Source: Punica granatum (lineage: Eukaryota > Streptophyta > Magnoliopsida > Myrtales > Lythraceae). Taken from it: a DNA stretch of 64,000 nt. This document shows, one piece after another, positions 21,840 through 33,360 of the stretch (positions are counted from its first letter, which is position 1; each line of letters begins with the position of its first letter). Both the position numbers and the translations under genes were made by a program. The DNA lies in assembly GCF_007655135.1 (NCBI RefSeq), contig NC_045128.1:24522811-24586810 (forward strand). Direction: 5' to 3'. The notes under the pieces were generated by a model, which made no database searches, was not told the origin of the DNA, and was given only the letters and a program-made list of their open reading frames with translations.

Positions 21840-22590
21840 CCAAATGTGCAATTTTTCCCCTTATATTAAGCCACATGACAATCTTTATTTACTTTTTCAT
21901 CCTAAATCTATCTCTTCTTCAATCTCATTCTAAACGTTACATAATTTATTTGTTTTAGTCCTACCATTAATTTTTCTGTCAAAAAACTACTTTTCCATCC
22001 AAAATATTTTTAAATATATTATTAATTATAAATTAATTTTGAAAATACAATAAAATAATTTATTGAAAGGATTAGAAGATCTAAGTCCAATTGGGATATC
22101 TCGATTCCGAGGGAAGGGGGCGCTGTCGGAGGCCATCCCTCCCCCACCGAGTTCGCCAGCAGCCATAGAGGCCATAAGCGACCTTAGAGGAGGAGTGGTG
22201 GCCACCAACGGGGTCCCCCCTCCTCAGTATCTTGAGATCCCACTCGAATTGGGATCTCTTGATCTCGGGGAAAGGGGGGCCTGCCGACGGCCACCCCTCC
22301 CCCTTCGAGGTCGCGAGCGACCACAGAGGCCACAAGCAACCACGGATGGGAAGGGGTCGCCTCCGACGAGACGCCCTACCTTGGTAATCAGGAGATCCTA
22401 ACCGGCTGCGCTAGGATCTCCCTTTTTATTTTTTTCTTATTTTTTTATATTTTTGAATTTTTTTTAATTATATAATATATTCTAAAAATATTTTGAACGG
22501 ATAGAATTGAATGAAGAAATAGGTTTAGAACGAAAATAAAAGAATAAGTAAAGGTTGAGGACCGAAAATGGTTTTTTCCCTCAAAAATCA
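21840..22590. repeat. Candidate fold-back element with GC-rich core
   Basis: AT-rich arms around 21930-22050 and 22440-22530 are imperfect inverted copies (the AAAATATTTTTA word occurs in both). They enclose a GC-rich core at 22060-22430 with repeated AATTGGGATATC/AATTGGGATCTC blocks. The pattern resembles the clearer fold-backs at 22686 and 29821. The ends are not defined. Confidence 0.4.
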
Positions 22591-22685
22591 AAAGAGGGTG
22601 GCGACCCAACCTTGAATCGAATGGAAAAATCCGACTAGACTTTGAAGAAACACATTTGTAACATGTAATGCAAGTATAAAATAAA

Positions 22686-23475
22686 CCGAAAAAGACAAAA
22701 ATCCACCTTAAGGTTTGGAGTTGGGACAAATCGCACTATATTCTTTTGTTTGGGACAATTAGCCCTCATATGGTTTGGTTCGTTAGACATAGGGGTTACG
22801 GTGTTAATTTTTTTTTTCCATTTTCAGTCCTCAATCTTTAGCCTTTTAATCATTTCGGTCCTAAATCTTTTTCTTTTATCATTTCTATCCTCAACGTTCA
22901 ATTTTGTTTCATTTTAGTCCTATAAAGAAAAATTGAAGGGGAAGGGGTCGGAGCCACCAATCGGCGACCCCGAACCCTCCACCGAGGGCGCCGACACCCA
23001 TAGAGGACGCCAACGACCTTGGTGGAGTGGTCGGGGTGGCCGACTGGCAGCCCCGACCCCAAATTGACTGGGGACCTCGAGTTGAAGTCCCCGGTCGATT
23101 TGGGGTCGGGGCTGCCAGTCGGCCACCCCGACCACTCCACCGAGGTCGTTGGCGTCCTCTATGGGTGTCGGCGCCCTCGGTGGAGGGTTCGGGGTCACCG
23201 ATTGGCAGTCCCGATCCCCTCCCCTTTCGATTTTTCTTTATAGGACTAAAATGAAACAAAATAAAAAGTTGATGATAGAAATAATAAAAGGAAAAAAATA
23301 AGATAAAAATGATTAAAAGGTTAAAGATTGAAAACTGAAAATGAAAAAAAAATTAACTCCGTAAACCTTTATGTCTAACGTCGCAAACCACATGAGGGCT
23401 AATTGTCCCAAACAAAAGAATATGGTGCGATTTATTACGAGCTCAAATCATAATGGTTTTTTTTTGTCGTTTTCC
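22686..23475. mobile_element. Mutator-like fold-back MITE (790 bp) upstream of phytochelatin synthase
   Basis: The two halves are long inverted repeats of about 370 bp meeting near 23075 (GACCTCGAGTTGAAGTCCC). Both flanks carry the identical 9-bp repeat TAAAATAAA (22677-22685 and 23476-23484), which is diagnostic of Mutator-type insertion. The GC-rich core is flanked by AT-rich outer arms. It has no coding capacity: open frames in it are mirror images of one another. It ends 372 bp before the phytochelatin synthase ATG, so it sits in the likely promoter. Confidence 0.85.
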
Positions 23476-23847
23476 TAAAATAAATACATAAATAAATGGA
23501 AAAAAAATAAAAACAATAAAAAAGTAAAAAATTTACCTTTCTTTGTTGGTGCAGCATAATTTGTTTCAGCACTTTTGTGCTACGCTTGACACAGTTTCTT
23601 CGAGTCGCTGAGATTGTCTTGACTCTGAATTGAATTGTTCCACTTCGCTTGGTCTAGGGTTTCGAATCAGATTCCTTTGAGCCATCAATGCTGGACGAAG
23701 TTCCATTTTTTTTTTTGTCTGATGGTCGTCTCCTGATCGTCGAATTGGCCCTGAGGAACGGGCTGAAGCCGTCAGTATTGACTTCAGCGTGACTGGTTTT
23801 GATTGAAGATCGTGTAAGGGAGGAAAAGAAAAGATAAACCCTGAGAA
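23476..23847 (+). promoter_or_regulatory. Proximal promoter and 5' UTR region of phytochelatin synthase
   Basis: 370 bp between the MITE and the ATG. An A-rich stretch (23485-23535) is followed by more mixed sequence that probably includes the 5' UTR. I see no confident TATA box or metal-response element and cannot place the transcription start. Confidence 0.4.
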
Positions 23848-26800
23848 ATGGCGATGGCCGGCCTCTACAGGCGAGTCCTTCCCTCTCCTCCCGCCATCGA
23901 TTTCGCCTCCAATGAAGGAAAGGTACGTACTTTGCTGCTGCTACATAACTGGAGATTAGTATACTCATTGAAGTACTAGTGATCATACCCAAGAACATAA
24001 TAGAAAAACAAGAAGTATTTTGAGTTGATTTCCTTGTAAATGGGATTGTGAAGATAGCGTAAATTTGTGATGGAGAGGCTACGCTCTGTTTGGAATCACT
24101 ATTTATAAGAACTGATTTGAATTCATTTCGGTTCAATTCAGTTCAAATCAATTGTAAATGAATCATATTATTTGGAAAGTTCATGGATTTAATTGAAATG
24201 AATTAAATAATATTATTTGAAATGTGTGTACTTTAGAATGGGATAATCTGTTTACAAAGGAATTTGGGATCTAAGATTAAGCCCATAACAACTTATTGAA
24301 TTGAATTCTGCCAAATTGTGTTGATTTTGGTCCGATTTCAAATCCAACAGAAATCTTGCATTTCTAATCTAATTCTTTTATCTTTTGGTGTTGGCTGGCG
24401 ATTTTGGAATTGCAGAAGCTGTTCATTGATGCCATTCAAGCCGGAACTATGGAAGGGTTCTATAAGTTGATATCGTACTTTCAGACGCAGTCAGAGCCGG
24501 CGTATTGTGGATTAGCTACTTTGTCCATGGTCTTGAATGCGCTTGCCATCGACCCCAGAAGAAAATGGAAAGGTAAATTTGTTATCATATTTGTTTGTAT
24601 AGTTCAGATGAATGCTGCCACTTGTTTTGGTTGATCGAGCTACAACTGTTCCCTATAGTTGGTTCAAATTGATGGAACATAGCAAATTCATGTGATGATC
24701 ATATGGAATAACTTCAATAATTAATTAATTAATTATATCTCATCATGGTTTTGTAATTTGAGGGCTGAGAAGGCCATAGATGATTTCAGTTGGTATGGTC
24801 TGAGACTGGATTGTTGATTCCCATTCTTTTTTTCTTTTTCTTTGGTAGAAGGGTCAATAAAGGACTCTTTGTTGATTTTACTATTTTACTGTAACATTCA
24901 GGTTTTCCGGACTCAACTATGTTTTGACAAAAAATAAGTTGGTTCTAGTTAAGTCAAGTCCGGCCTTGGTCAACTGATTAAAAAGGAGATGCTTCATTAT
25001 GCAGTTCACTGACTCATTCAGGCTTCTTAAACAGGCATAGGATTTACCGTAATCCACATGAAGCTGAGATTGAAGTTGATGGGTTGCAAGGTTCTTGTCT
25101 AGCAGTTTCATAAGTTTATATTCTTAAAACAAAGTGACATGCTTAGTGTCTGGGATTATGTTCTTCTGGTTACACATTCTATTGTTGTTGTGGTTTTGCC
25201 TTATCTTGCTCGTACTTATTGTATCCTTGGAAACTCTCACAGGTCCATGGAGATGGTTTGATGAGTCAATGCTAGATTGCTGCGAGCCTTTGGAAAAAGT
25301 AAAAGCTGAAGGCATCTCGTTTGGGAAGGTCGTGTGTCTAGCCCAATGCGCTGGAGCTGAAGTCCAAGCTTTTCGAACTAGTCAAACTACGGTTGATCAG
25401 TTCCGTCAGTTTGTGAAGAAATGTTCTGTTTCAGATGGTTCTCATGTGGTTTCATCTTATCACAGAGCCACCTTTAAACAGGTAAAAGAAAATAATGTTC
25501 TACGCATGTATATATATGTGTATGTATGTATATGTATATGTAAATGAGTAATCGATCACTATATTTTGTAATAATTTGATTGCAGACAGGGACTGGTCAT
25601 TTTTCACCTATCGGTGGTTATCATGCGGGAAGTGACATGGTGCTTATACTGGATGTTGCACGATTCAAGTATCCTCCTCACTGGGTGCCTCTCACTCTTC
25701 TTTGGGAAGCCATGGATACCACTGATGAGAAAACAGGACAACAGAGAGGGTAATCTGATGCTATTTTTCACGAACGCCTTCAATATATTTTACGGGCTAT
25801 ATCTGATGCAGCCTTAGCATGATTAGGTGTTAGAGCTTTCCTGCAAGAGGTGATATCTCATTAGTCATCTTTGAGTTACCCATACTATTATTATACAAGC
25901 AATGACCTGCGATGTTTTAAATTTGATCCTTTTTAGTTTAACTTTTGTACATGTTAATAAGTTTTGAATATCACTGATCCATTGGAGATTAAAGTTTTAA
26001 TGACCCTTGAGAAAAATCCTAGAAAAGAGACTGAAGGCAAAGAGATTTCACCTCTTTCCTGTCAGCAGAACTCAAGTGCTGCTTGCCAGCCCATGTCAAT
26101 TGTGCCAATAATGTTTTTTTTCTAATTTAGACATACTCCAGCCACTTACAAAATAATGTTTTCCATATTCTTGAAGTGTCTGACTCCTACCGTTGTCAAA
26201 GGTTTCATGGACATGTATTAACTCTACAAATTGATCCTTTTAACAGGTTCATGATGATATCTAGGCCTCGGAGGGACCCAGGACTCCTTTATACCCTGGT
26301 AATTGTCTAGAAACCACTGTTACTTAATATGCTGGCTACTCATTACCAGCATATCCATGGAGATGCAGGAGTTGCTTCAGCTGCAGTTATTGTATGTATT
26401 TTTTATATTTCTTTTCTCGAATAGATAATTGATCTTCATTTCCCCAGTCTCTTGCGTCTTTAATTGTTGAAAAATATTGGCTTATGCCCCTAGTATTTGT
26501 GACCTTGGTGATCGATTATACCTTTGGAAGTTCAACGAACTTAATTTACTAGAGAGTGGAGCATGCATTGTACTTTATCCATGCAAATTGAGATATGTTC
26601 CAGTGTATGTTTTAAGGAACCTAAAATACTTGACTAGGGTTGTTCATACCTTTGGAAGTTACAACAAACTTCATAATAGAGTGGAGCTTGCTTTATACTT
26701 ATTGAGAAGATCCAATGCATGTTTTTAGGAACCTAAAATACTTGATTAAGTCTTTGTTGTGATGAGATTTTTCTTCCAGACATTTTGCTTATCTCCAATC

Positions 26801-28913
26801 GATGTACACATATTTTGTTAATATAGCTTATGAGATGTAACCTCGTTGTGACTAGTCTTGCTTAGTTTTTTCTCTTGCATACAGTAGCTTATAAAAATCG
26901 AACCTCATCGTGACTGGTTTTGCTTACTGTCTTTCTCTTGCTTCTGGTAAATTAAGATAATCAATGGTCACATCTAATATTTCAGTAACCAATGCTAAAA
27001 TCTCCCCGCAGAGTTGCAGAAATGAGAGCTGGAATGGTATTGCAAAATACTTGGCGGATGATGTCCCTCTTCTCTTGAAGTTTGAGGATGTGAAAGATAT
27101 TAAGAAGGTTATTGGTATTGTTTGTGCCTCTCTCCCATCGGATTTTGAGAAATTTATACAGTGGGTTGCTGAAGTTCGTAGGGCAGAAGATGGTGGCACC
27201 AGTATAAGCCAAGAGGAAAAAGGACGGTTAGCTGCGAAGGTATGAGATAGCAAAATGCTTGAGTGGGTGAGTTTGATAAAGGAACCTGCAGTTCGTCATG
27301 ATATAGGAAACTGTAATTTGGCCATGTAATTTTGTTATTTCATTATGAAATAGCCTTAAGGTCCAGAGCAAGAACATGTCTCTTAAGTAGTTTACATGGC
27401 ATAATTAATGCTGAATGATAAAGGGGTCCAATCTTGATAGTCTTTATTTTAGCTCAATTCATCTCGTGCAACTCATGAATCCGTTTTATTGACTTGGTTC
27501 TGACTCCGTTCATTTTTTGTTCTTGATAAAATATAATGAGCAGGGAAAACCCGTGAGATTCAGACTGGCAGGGTGGTTCACTCATGGACCAATTCATACG
27601 AGATAGTCCCTTCATTCTGAATGTGCTTCCTTTTTTATGTTGCAGGATGAGGTGCTAAAGCAAGTCCAGGAGACTGGTCTCTACAAACACATTCTCGATT
27701 TCTTGTCCTCATCAGCTTGTTGCCGAAGGCTATCATCTCTCACTGACGATGACAATTTTCACAAAGTTGCAGCTAGCATCTGCTGCCAAGGGGCCGAGAT
27801 TCTGGCTGGGAAAACTGGTTCGGCAGGCTGCTCTTGCTGTCAGGAAACCTGCGTCAAGTGTTTGAAGACCGATGATAATGATAACAAACCCGTCGCAGTT
27901 TTAAGTGCGACTGTACTGAGCGGTCAAAATGAGGAGAAAGTTGATGTGCTTGTTCCTCCTTCTCTAGTTAAACTTGGATGTGGTGTCTCCAATGGCACAG
28001 GCAGTGGGTGTATTAAGTTGCAGAAGCCAGCAGGAAGTAATATTTTGACTGCTCTTTTACTTGCATTACCTCCAGAGACTTGGTCTGGGATCAAAAATGA
28101 GGAACTTTTGCGGGAGACACATGGGCTTGTTTGCACGGAGAATCTCCCCCCTCTGCTTCAGGAAGAGGTGATTAGCTTCTCTACTTGATTGTGTTCGTTC
28201 ACTTGTCTTGTTAGTTGCACAAGTTCGTCAAGGTTGTCAACCTGACCTCTGAGGAGCATCCTTATACTCTGTTAGGGGAAAAAAAGAAAAACAATTAGCA
28301 TGATGCACTCCTTGGCTTTTGGGATAAAGATGCGTCGCTTATCACACTTGTGGATCCCATACAAGCACACTTGTGGATCTCACAGATACACATAACCCCA
28401 TAGTTTTTTTAATCCAGATCGAATTGTTCACTAGGACATGTAAACAGACCTCTTGCTCTGTTCGGTTCTTGGAGAATATCCAATGTGGAAGTGATCCCAC
28501 CGAGCTTGCTTGTGGGTTCAAACCTTAGTTGAAACCATGAACCTATAGCTGTACCGGCTTATTTCTGGTGCTGATCTGAAGCTTATTCGCAGTGCATTTA
28601 ATGTCAGTGCCAACTGGGATGTCTTAGCATTCATCCGATGTAATAGAATAGTCACTTAGACTAGGCATTACATGTCATTCAAGAGGCAAGAGAGGAGTAA
28701 CAGGCAGGATTGTTATATGTAGAGGAGTCGGTAGGTGTCATATTCTGAAGAATAAGCAGTCTCGTTACACTCATAAGATTGTAGGTATTGTAACTTCTAA
28801 CACTTTGAATGTGTTCATTTTGGCAGATTTTGCATCTACGGCGGCAGCTATATCTTCTAAAGAAGTGTCAGGAGAACAAGGTGGATGAGGATCTCTCTGC
28901 CCCGAGCATATAG
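23848..28913 (+). CDS. PCS: Phytochelatin synthase (glutathione gamma-glutamylcysteinyltransferase), 8 exons
   Basis: Exons: 23848-23922, 24416-24572, 25243-25481, 25586-25749, 26247-26298, 27012-27239, 27646-28167 and 28827-28913. All introns are GT-AG and phases agree, giving 1524 nt and 507 residues (the family is usually 450-510). The enzyme joins gamma-Glu-Cys units from glutathione into phytochelatins that chelate cadmium, arsenic and other metals in the cytosol. The N-terminal papain-like domain is about residues 1-220. Its catalytic triad is visible at Cys56 (SEPAYCGLA), His162 ([12 protein letters not shown]) and Asp180 (LILDVARF). The C-terminal regulatory domain is Cys-rich ([24 protein letters not shown]) and ends with [15 protein letters not shown]. 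Start: ATGGCGATGG offers M1 and M3; M1 fits the family N-terminus and puts the triad at the standard numbers. No disabling change is seen, so it is probably functional. Confidence 0.96.
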
Positions 28914-28967
28914 TTGCATTCGGCGCCTGCTCTGTAAATGACTCGGCCTCCTATAGAGATTGAGAGA

Positions 28968-29018
<51 letters not shown>
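28968..29018 (+). repeat. CT microsatellite just after the phytochelatin synthase stop
   Basis: A nearly pure (CT)n run with one TTTCT interruption, beginning about 55 bases after the TAG. It probably lies in the 3' UTR and is likely length-variable between individuals. Confidence 0.9.
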
Positions 29019-29639
29019 AATTATGAAATCTGTATCAATAGCGATAATATATGATTCTTACCCTTCTTCGGGAGAAAAGATGCTCTGTACAAAGAGGGAG
29101 ACTTCACGTGCTGATAAATCTCGAGCAGGGGAGCGGCATTATGAACTCGAACTCTTTCTTGAGGTATAGACAGCCTCTGTTGAAGGTGGAACACTGCAGA
29201 AGGTTCATACTGATTTATAGCCTTTTTTGTTTTCTTCGTTTTATATGGTCCTTGATTGTCCCAGGCATGGTTACTTGTTGAGATTGCTGATCGGCAATGA
29301 CCTTGGTAGAGCTCGAACGGGCCTCGACTCTTATGAAGATTCAACCTGCTGGAGACTAAAAATGTAACAGAATCTATTTGCATGATGCACCAGGGTGGTT
29401 GATGTTCAACATGCGGATAAATTTACATATTTAACCAATTTTCGGATGGATAATGGCATACCACATACATGTTAATGGACTGAATTTGATGAATGACTAA
29501 TCTCTTATTGTTCAATATTTAATGACTTGAGTTAGATAAACTACTAATTTTCACGTAATCGCTGTGAATATTGAACAATAGGTGACTAGAAAATGAATAC
29601 TCATGGTACTGGGTTATTTTAAGTAAATATATTAATTGA

Positions 29640-29820
29640 TAAGATGAAGCCCGGGGATTATTTTAAGTAGATAAGATGTGTAAGCCTCGTGAGTTGTATA
29701 TTTTCTATAAGGTCGTGAGGTCGAATTCTCACTTGCCGGGTAGTCCTTGGGGAGTTAATTTATCTATGTGTTTGTGCGTGAACTTATAAAGAAGGTACGT
29801 GAGTCTAATACAATAAAATA
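29640..29820 (+). mobile_element. Possible tRNA-derived SINE
   Basis: The stretch AAGGTCGTGAGGTCGAATTC near 29710 resembles a Pol III B box (GGTTCGANTCC). It is preceded by GTAAGCCTCGTGAGTTG, which could be an A-box region. There is no clean A tail or target duplication, so the call is tentative. Confidence 0.35.
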
Positions 29821-30726
29821 GATAGTTAAAAGTAGTTTGGCCTCTCGCCTTAGGATGTAGGAAAGTTTTACTCCGACCTTTCAAAAGTTGCAAGTTACCC
29901 CCTCGACCTTCAAGGAAAATAGGCGCTTTGCCTTCTCCATCAATATTCCGACAAAATCATTTATTAATAATAATAATAATAATAGTAATAAAATTCAAAA
30001 AAAAAAGAACAAGAAATCCAGGGTGAGGGTGGAGGAGGCCCTGTTGGCCACGCTACCCCACAATCGACGTTGTCGGCGAGCACAGAACCCCCCGATGACT
30101 CCGATCAGGGGGTGGGGTGGCCAGCGGGGCCTCCCACTCCCTCGATTTCGGAAATCCCAATCGGGATTTCCGAAATTAGGGTTTGAAAATCCCGATTGGG
30201 ATTTTCGAAATCGGGGGTGGGAGAGGCCCCCTCCGGCCACCCCACCCCCGATTGACATTGCCGTTGGGTACATAAACACCCGACGACGTCAATCGGGGGG
30301 GGTGGGTTGGCCGGCGGGGCCTCTCCCGCCCCCGATTTTGAGAATCCCAATTGAGATTTTCGAAACCTTAATTTTGAAAATCCCGATTGTGATTTTTAAA
30401 ATCGGGCGAGGGGAAAGGCCTCGCCGGCCACCCCACCCCCCGATCGACGTCGCTAGGGGGCTCTGTGCCAGCCGGAGACGTCGATTGTGGGGGTGGCATG
30501 GCTGGTGGGGCCTCCTCCAGCCCCACCCTTGATTTCTTCTTTTCTTTTATTATTATTATTATTATTGTTATTATTATTAAATGATTTGGCCGAATTTGGT
30601 CGTAATATTGATGGAGAGGGCAAAACGCCTATTTTCTTAGAAGGTCGGGGGGTAACTTGCAACTTTTGAAAGGCCGGGGGCAAAGCTTTCCTATGTCTAA
30701 AGGTGAGGAGACAAATTACTTTTAAC
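29821..30726. mobile_element. Fold-back element with GC-rich palindromic core
   Basis: The outer arms of about 170 bp are inverted copies (GTTAAAAGTA and CAAAAGTTGCAAGTTACCCC near the left; reverse complements near the right). ATT/TAA triplet runs sit at the inner border of each arm. The flanks share the 7-mer TAAAATA (29814-29820, 30729-30735), or 7 of 9 bases of a 9-bp duplication, consistent with an aged Mutator-type insertion. The core has several short palindromes such as ATTTCGGAAATCCC paired with its complement. Open frames in the core are palindrome artefacts. Confidence 0.7.
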
Positions 30727-30736
30727 TCTAAAATAT

Positions 30737-32265
30737 AAATTTTAAATATAGGACATGTTGAAACTGTAGAATTTTCTGGTTTGTGCTTTGATTGGACGGC
30801 TTGTGAGATATTGTACTTTCAAGTCTCAAATTACTTGATAAAAATTGACCTTGAAACTACTTTTGGAACTCATTTCTCAATCCTTTGGCCTGATTCTTTT
30901 TTCGAAACTGTAACTTGATATGTGATATACATTGATACAAAGAACTCATAAAATAAAGGTCTGAGCAAATATAATTGACAGCCCGAAGTTGGCTTGTTGG
31001 TTCGTTACGTTGGATGGGTATTAGCAGTCAGGCTTGTCCCATAGTTCTTCCACCTATACACCACGTCATTACTTCGTTAATTGTTGATGGATTTAACGAC
31101 ATGTCACATTTGACACGAAACTCAAGTATTATTGTGCTATAACTAACATAACCCTAAAAGGTACGTCATGTCATAAATTTTGTCCTATTGTGAAATCATT
31201 TTTCAACATGCGATCCTACAAGTTGAAAGAAATGGTTCGAGTAACTCTTTCAAACATGGGCAAGCGATCAATATATTATGAATTTGCAATGCTAAATTAA
31301 CCCATTGTTATGCATGCGGCAGTCAAAATCAGGTTTTTGAGTAAGCATAATAAAGGATCCATAAGATCGAATGTAGAATCAAATTGTAAAATCATAGTTT
31401 CCAAACAAAATGAAAACAATGCTTAGCGATACATTGATTCCTATATTTGTGACAAGTAACTTTTACTGAACTGAGATGAAGATTCAACATACATTCTTTA
31501 CTAATATCCGATAACTTAGTAATATAGATATTTTCTCCTTTTCGATATTGTTTTTTATATGTCAATTATTCATAGAAAAGTGAGGTACGTTGGAACAAAA
31601 TTATAAATTAATTTACTTTCTTTTGCCCGTCTAAATTAATCGACGTATTATTTTTTTCGTTAGCCTAATGGACATACTATTTTGACTTTTGCGCATTATA
31701 AATTTTGGATCAATCACAAGTTTCAGTTAATTGTTCTAAGATTACAATGCAAAATGGTTTATATATTTTTAGAATCCACTATCAACTGTTTTTTCGTTGT
31801 ACACCATAGTATTCGAAAGTTCATGGACTGATTTATTCAACTCGAGCCAAATTGATTTTCTACTGTATTTTATGGTAATTCTTTTACTGTTTTTGATGAA
31901 TAAAAGCTTGCATTTTTATACAAATTTATCAAAATTAAGTTTTACGACGAGTTGATTAGAGCATAAAAAAAACGTAAAACCTTAAAATTCGTAAGAGTTT
32001 AAGAGTTCAAATCAATCTTTTGACTCTTGACAACAATGATTATATATATCTCCAAAATTTCGCTCACGTTTCCTCGCACTTGACATGTTGTCATATTCGT
32101 TTCATTAAATGTCGACTGGATGAATTATTCTAGGACCAATGATTCCAGCCGCATGATTATTCCTTTTCCCCTAAGGTAAAAGAAAAAGATTTTTGGCTTT
32201 CACAAGGTTAAAACATAATTAATAAACAAGCACCGCCCTAATCCTATTGGGCCATCAATCGGCTG
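30737..32265. other. AT-rich intergenic sequence, nothing recognised
   Basis: No open frame of interest, no repeat ends and no RNA gene seen. Confidence 0.5.
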
Positions 32266-32269
32266 TCTT

Positions 32270-32640
32270 GGACGGTAGAGACCGTCCCCTACCTAAAAAA
32301 TAATCATCGATAACTAACGGATCCCAGATTCGAGTCTTATGAATAAAAAAAACTCATTCTAGGAGAGTTTCACCATTTAGTGGGTTAACTCGGCTTGAAC
32401 TGAATTAGTCGAGGCAAATTGAGCTTTTGCATACCAAGGTGCACTAAAAAAAAAGATAATCATCGGTGATCCACATGAATTGGTTGAAGTGATTCAACAT
32501 ACGTCTATTCTCCTTAAATAAAGACCTACAATTTGAGTCTTATTAATAGAAAAAATCTATGCGCGAAAAAGTTTTACCACTCAATATAACGCCGATTCAA
32601 ACATGATTAATCGGAACGCATGAAGCTTTTAGCTAGCAAG
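32270..32640 (+). mobile_element. Two adjacent SINE-like copies
   Basis: The first unit (about 32270-32455) has CCCAGATTCGAGTCTTATG, a B-box-like word, later GAGAGTTTCACCA, and ends in TACCAAGGTGCACT plus an A run. The second (about 32456-32640) repeats the plan with AAGACCTACAATTTGAGTC and AAAGTTTTACCACTC. A third copy is inverted at about 39170-39325. Shared layout across three loci supports a dispersed Pol III-derived family. Confidence 0.5.
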
Positions 32641-33010
32641 CGAAGCAAACCCAAAAATAAATAAATAAATAGAAAAACCAGTATTGATTTAATTTATTTT
32701 TCCATTTATATATGTGCTTCAGAGCACCAATATATAACTTCCATCAAATACCACGACTATAAACTATTCGGGATCCAAATCTCATCATCGAGCTTTAAAA
32801 TACTCCATTTGCTTTTTAAACAGGCTCCATGTTGCTCATTCCTTCCAGATATTTTCTTGAATAAAGACGAGTCTAGGTCACTCATAAAAATTTCACTAAG
32901 GTTTTTTAGAGTAAAATGTCGAGGTAAATAAGAAGTGCTTCATAACCTTTGAAAATTTGGATGATACCCCTCGGTTAGTCAATTTTGATGGACTTTAATG
33001 GGTTTCTAGA
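32641..33010. other. AT-rich intergenic sequence, nothing recognised
   Basis: No coding or repeat signal could be supported. Confidence 0.4.
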
Positions 33011-33014
33011 TTGG

Positions 33015-33360
33015 GAAAATTATACCACATAACAAGATTTTTGCATCATTTTTACATCCTAACACGCTTTCTAAACTTGGTACTTCGTCGAGTAGCACAA
33101 AATCGAATTTTCTGGCAAATCTAGCACCTCGTTTTGGGACTATTAAATGGAGAAGGAAAGCCGGCTAGCCTTCACGTGGCAGCTCACATGACGGGGCCGT
33201 GTCATGTCAGCTTCTTGTAATGTTTTAGACGGAGAGTTGATGGTGCTAGCTAGATTTGGCCTAAAGAGGTTATGCTAAATGATGTCAATTTTTTAAAATT
33301 TGTGCTGCAGCTTAGAAATGGATTAAAAATCGTGCTATTTGATATTATTTTTCTGATAGA
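33015..33360. mobile_element. Candidate inverted-repeat MITE
   Basis: The left end (GGGAAAATTATACCACATAA, then GATTTTTGCATCATTTTTA) and the complement of the right end (AGAAAAATAATATCAAATAG, then GATTTTTAATCC) are similar over roughly 60 bp. The interior is non-coding. A target duplication was not found. Confidence 0.4.

Noticed and set aside
22898..23259. Mirror open frames of 74-116 codons in both strands
   Set aside because: They are the two arms of the fold-back MITE read in opposite directions.
24063..24330. MITE inside intron 1 of phytochelatin synthase
   Set aside because: It starts with a CTGTTTGGAATC word like some MITE ends, but no inverted partner or target duplication was found.
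29888..30683. 214-codon + strand and related minus frames
   Set aside because: Translation of a GC-rich palindromic fold-back core, low complexity (Pro/Arg/Gly), no domain.
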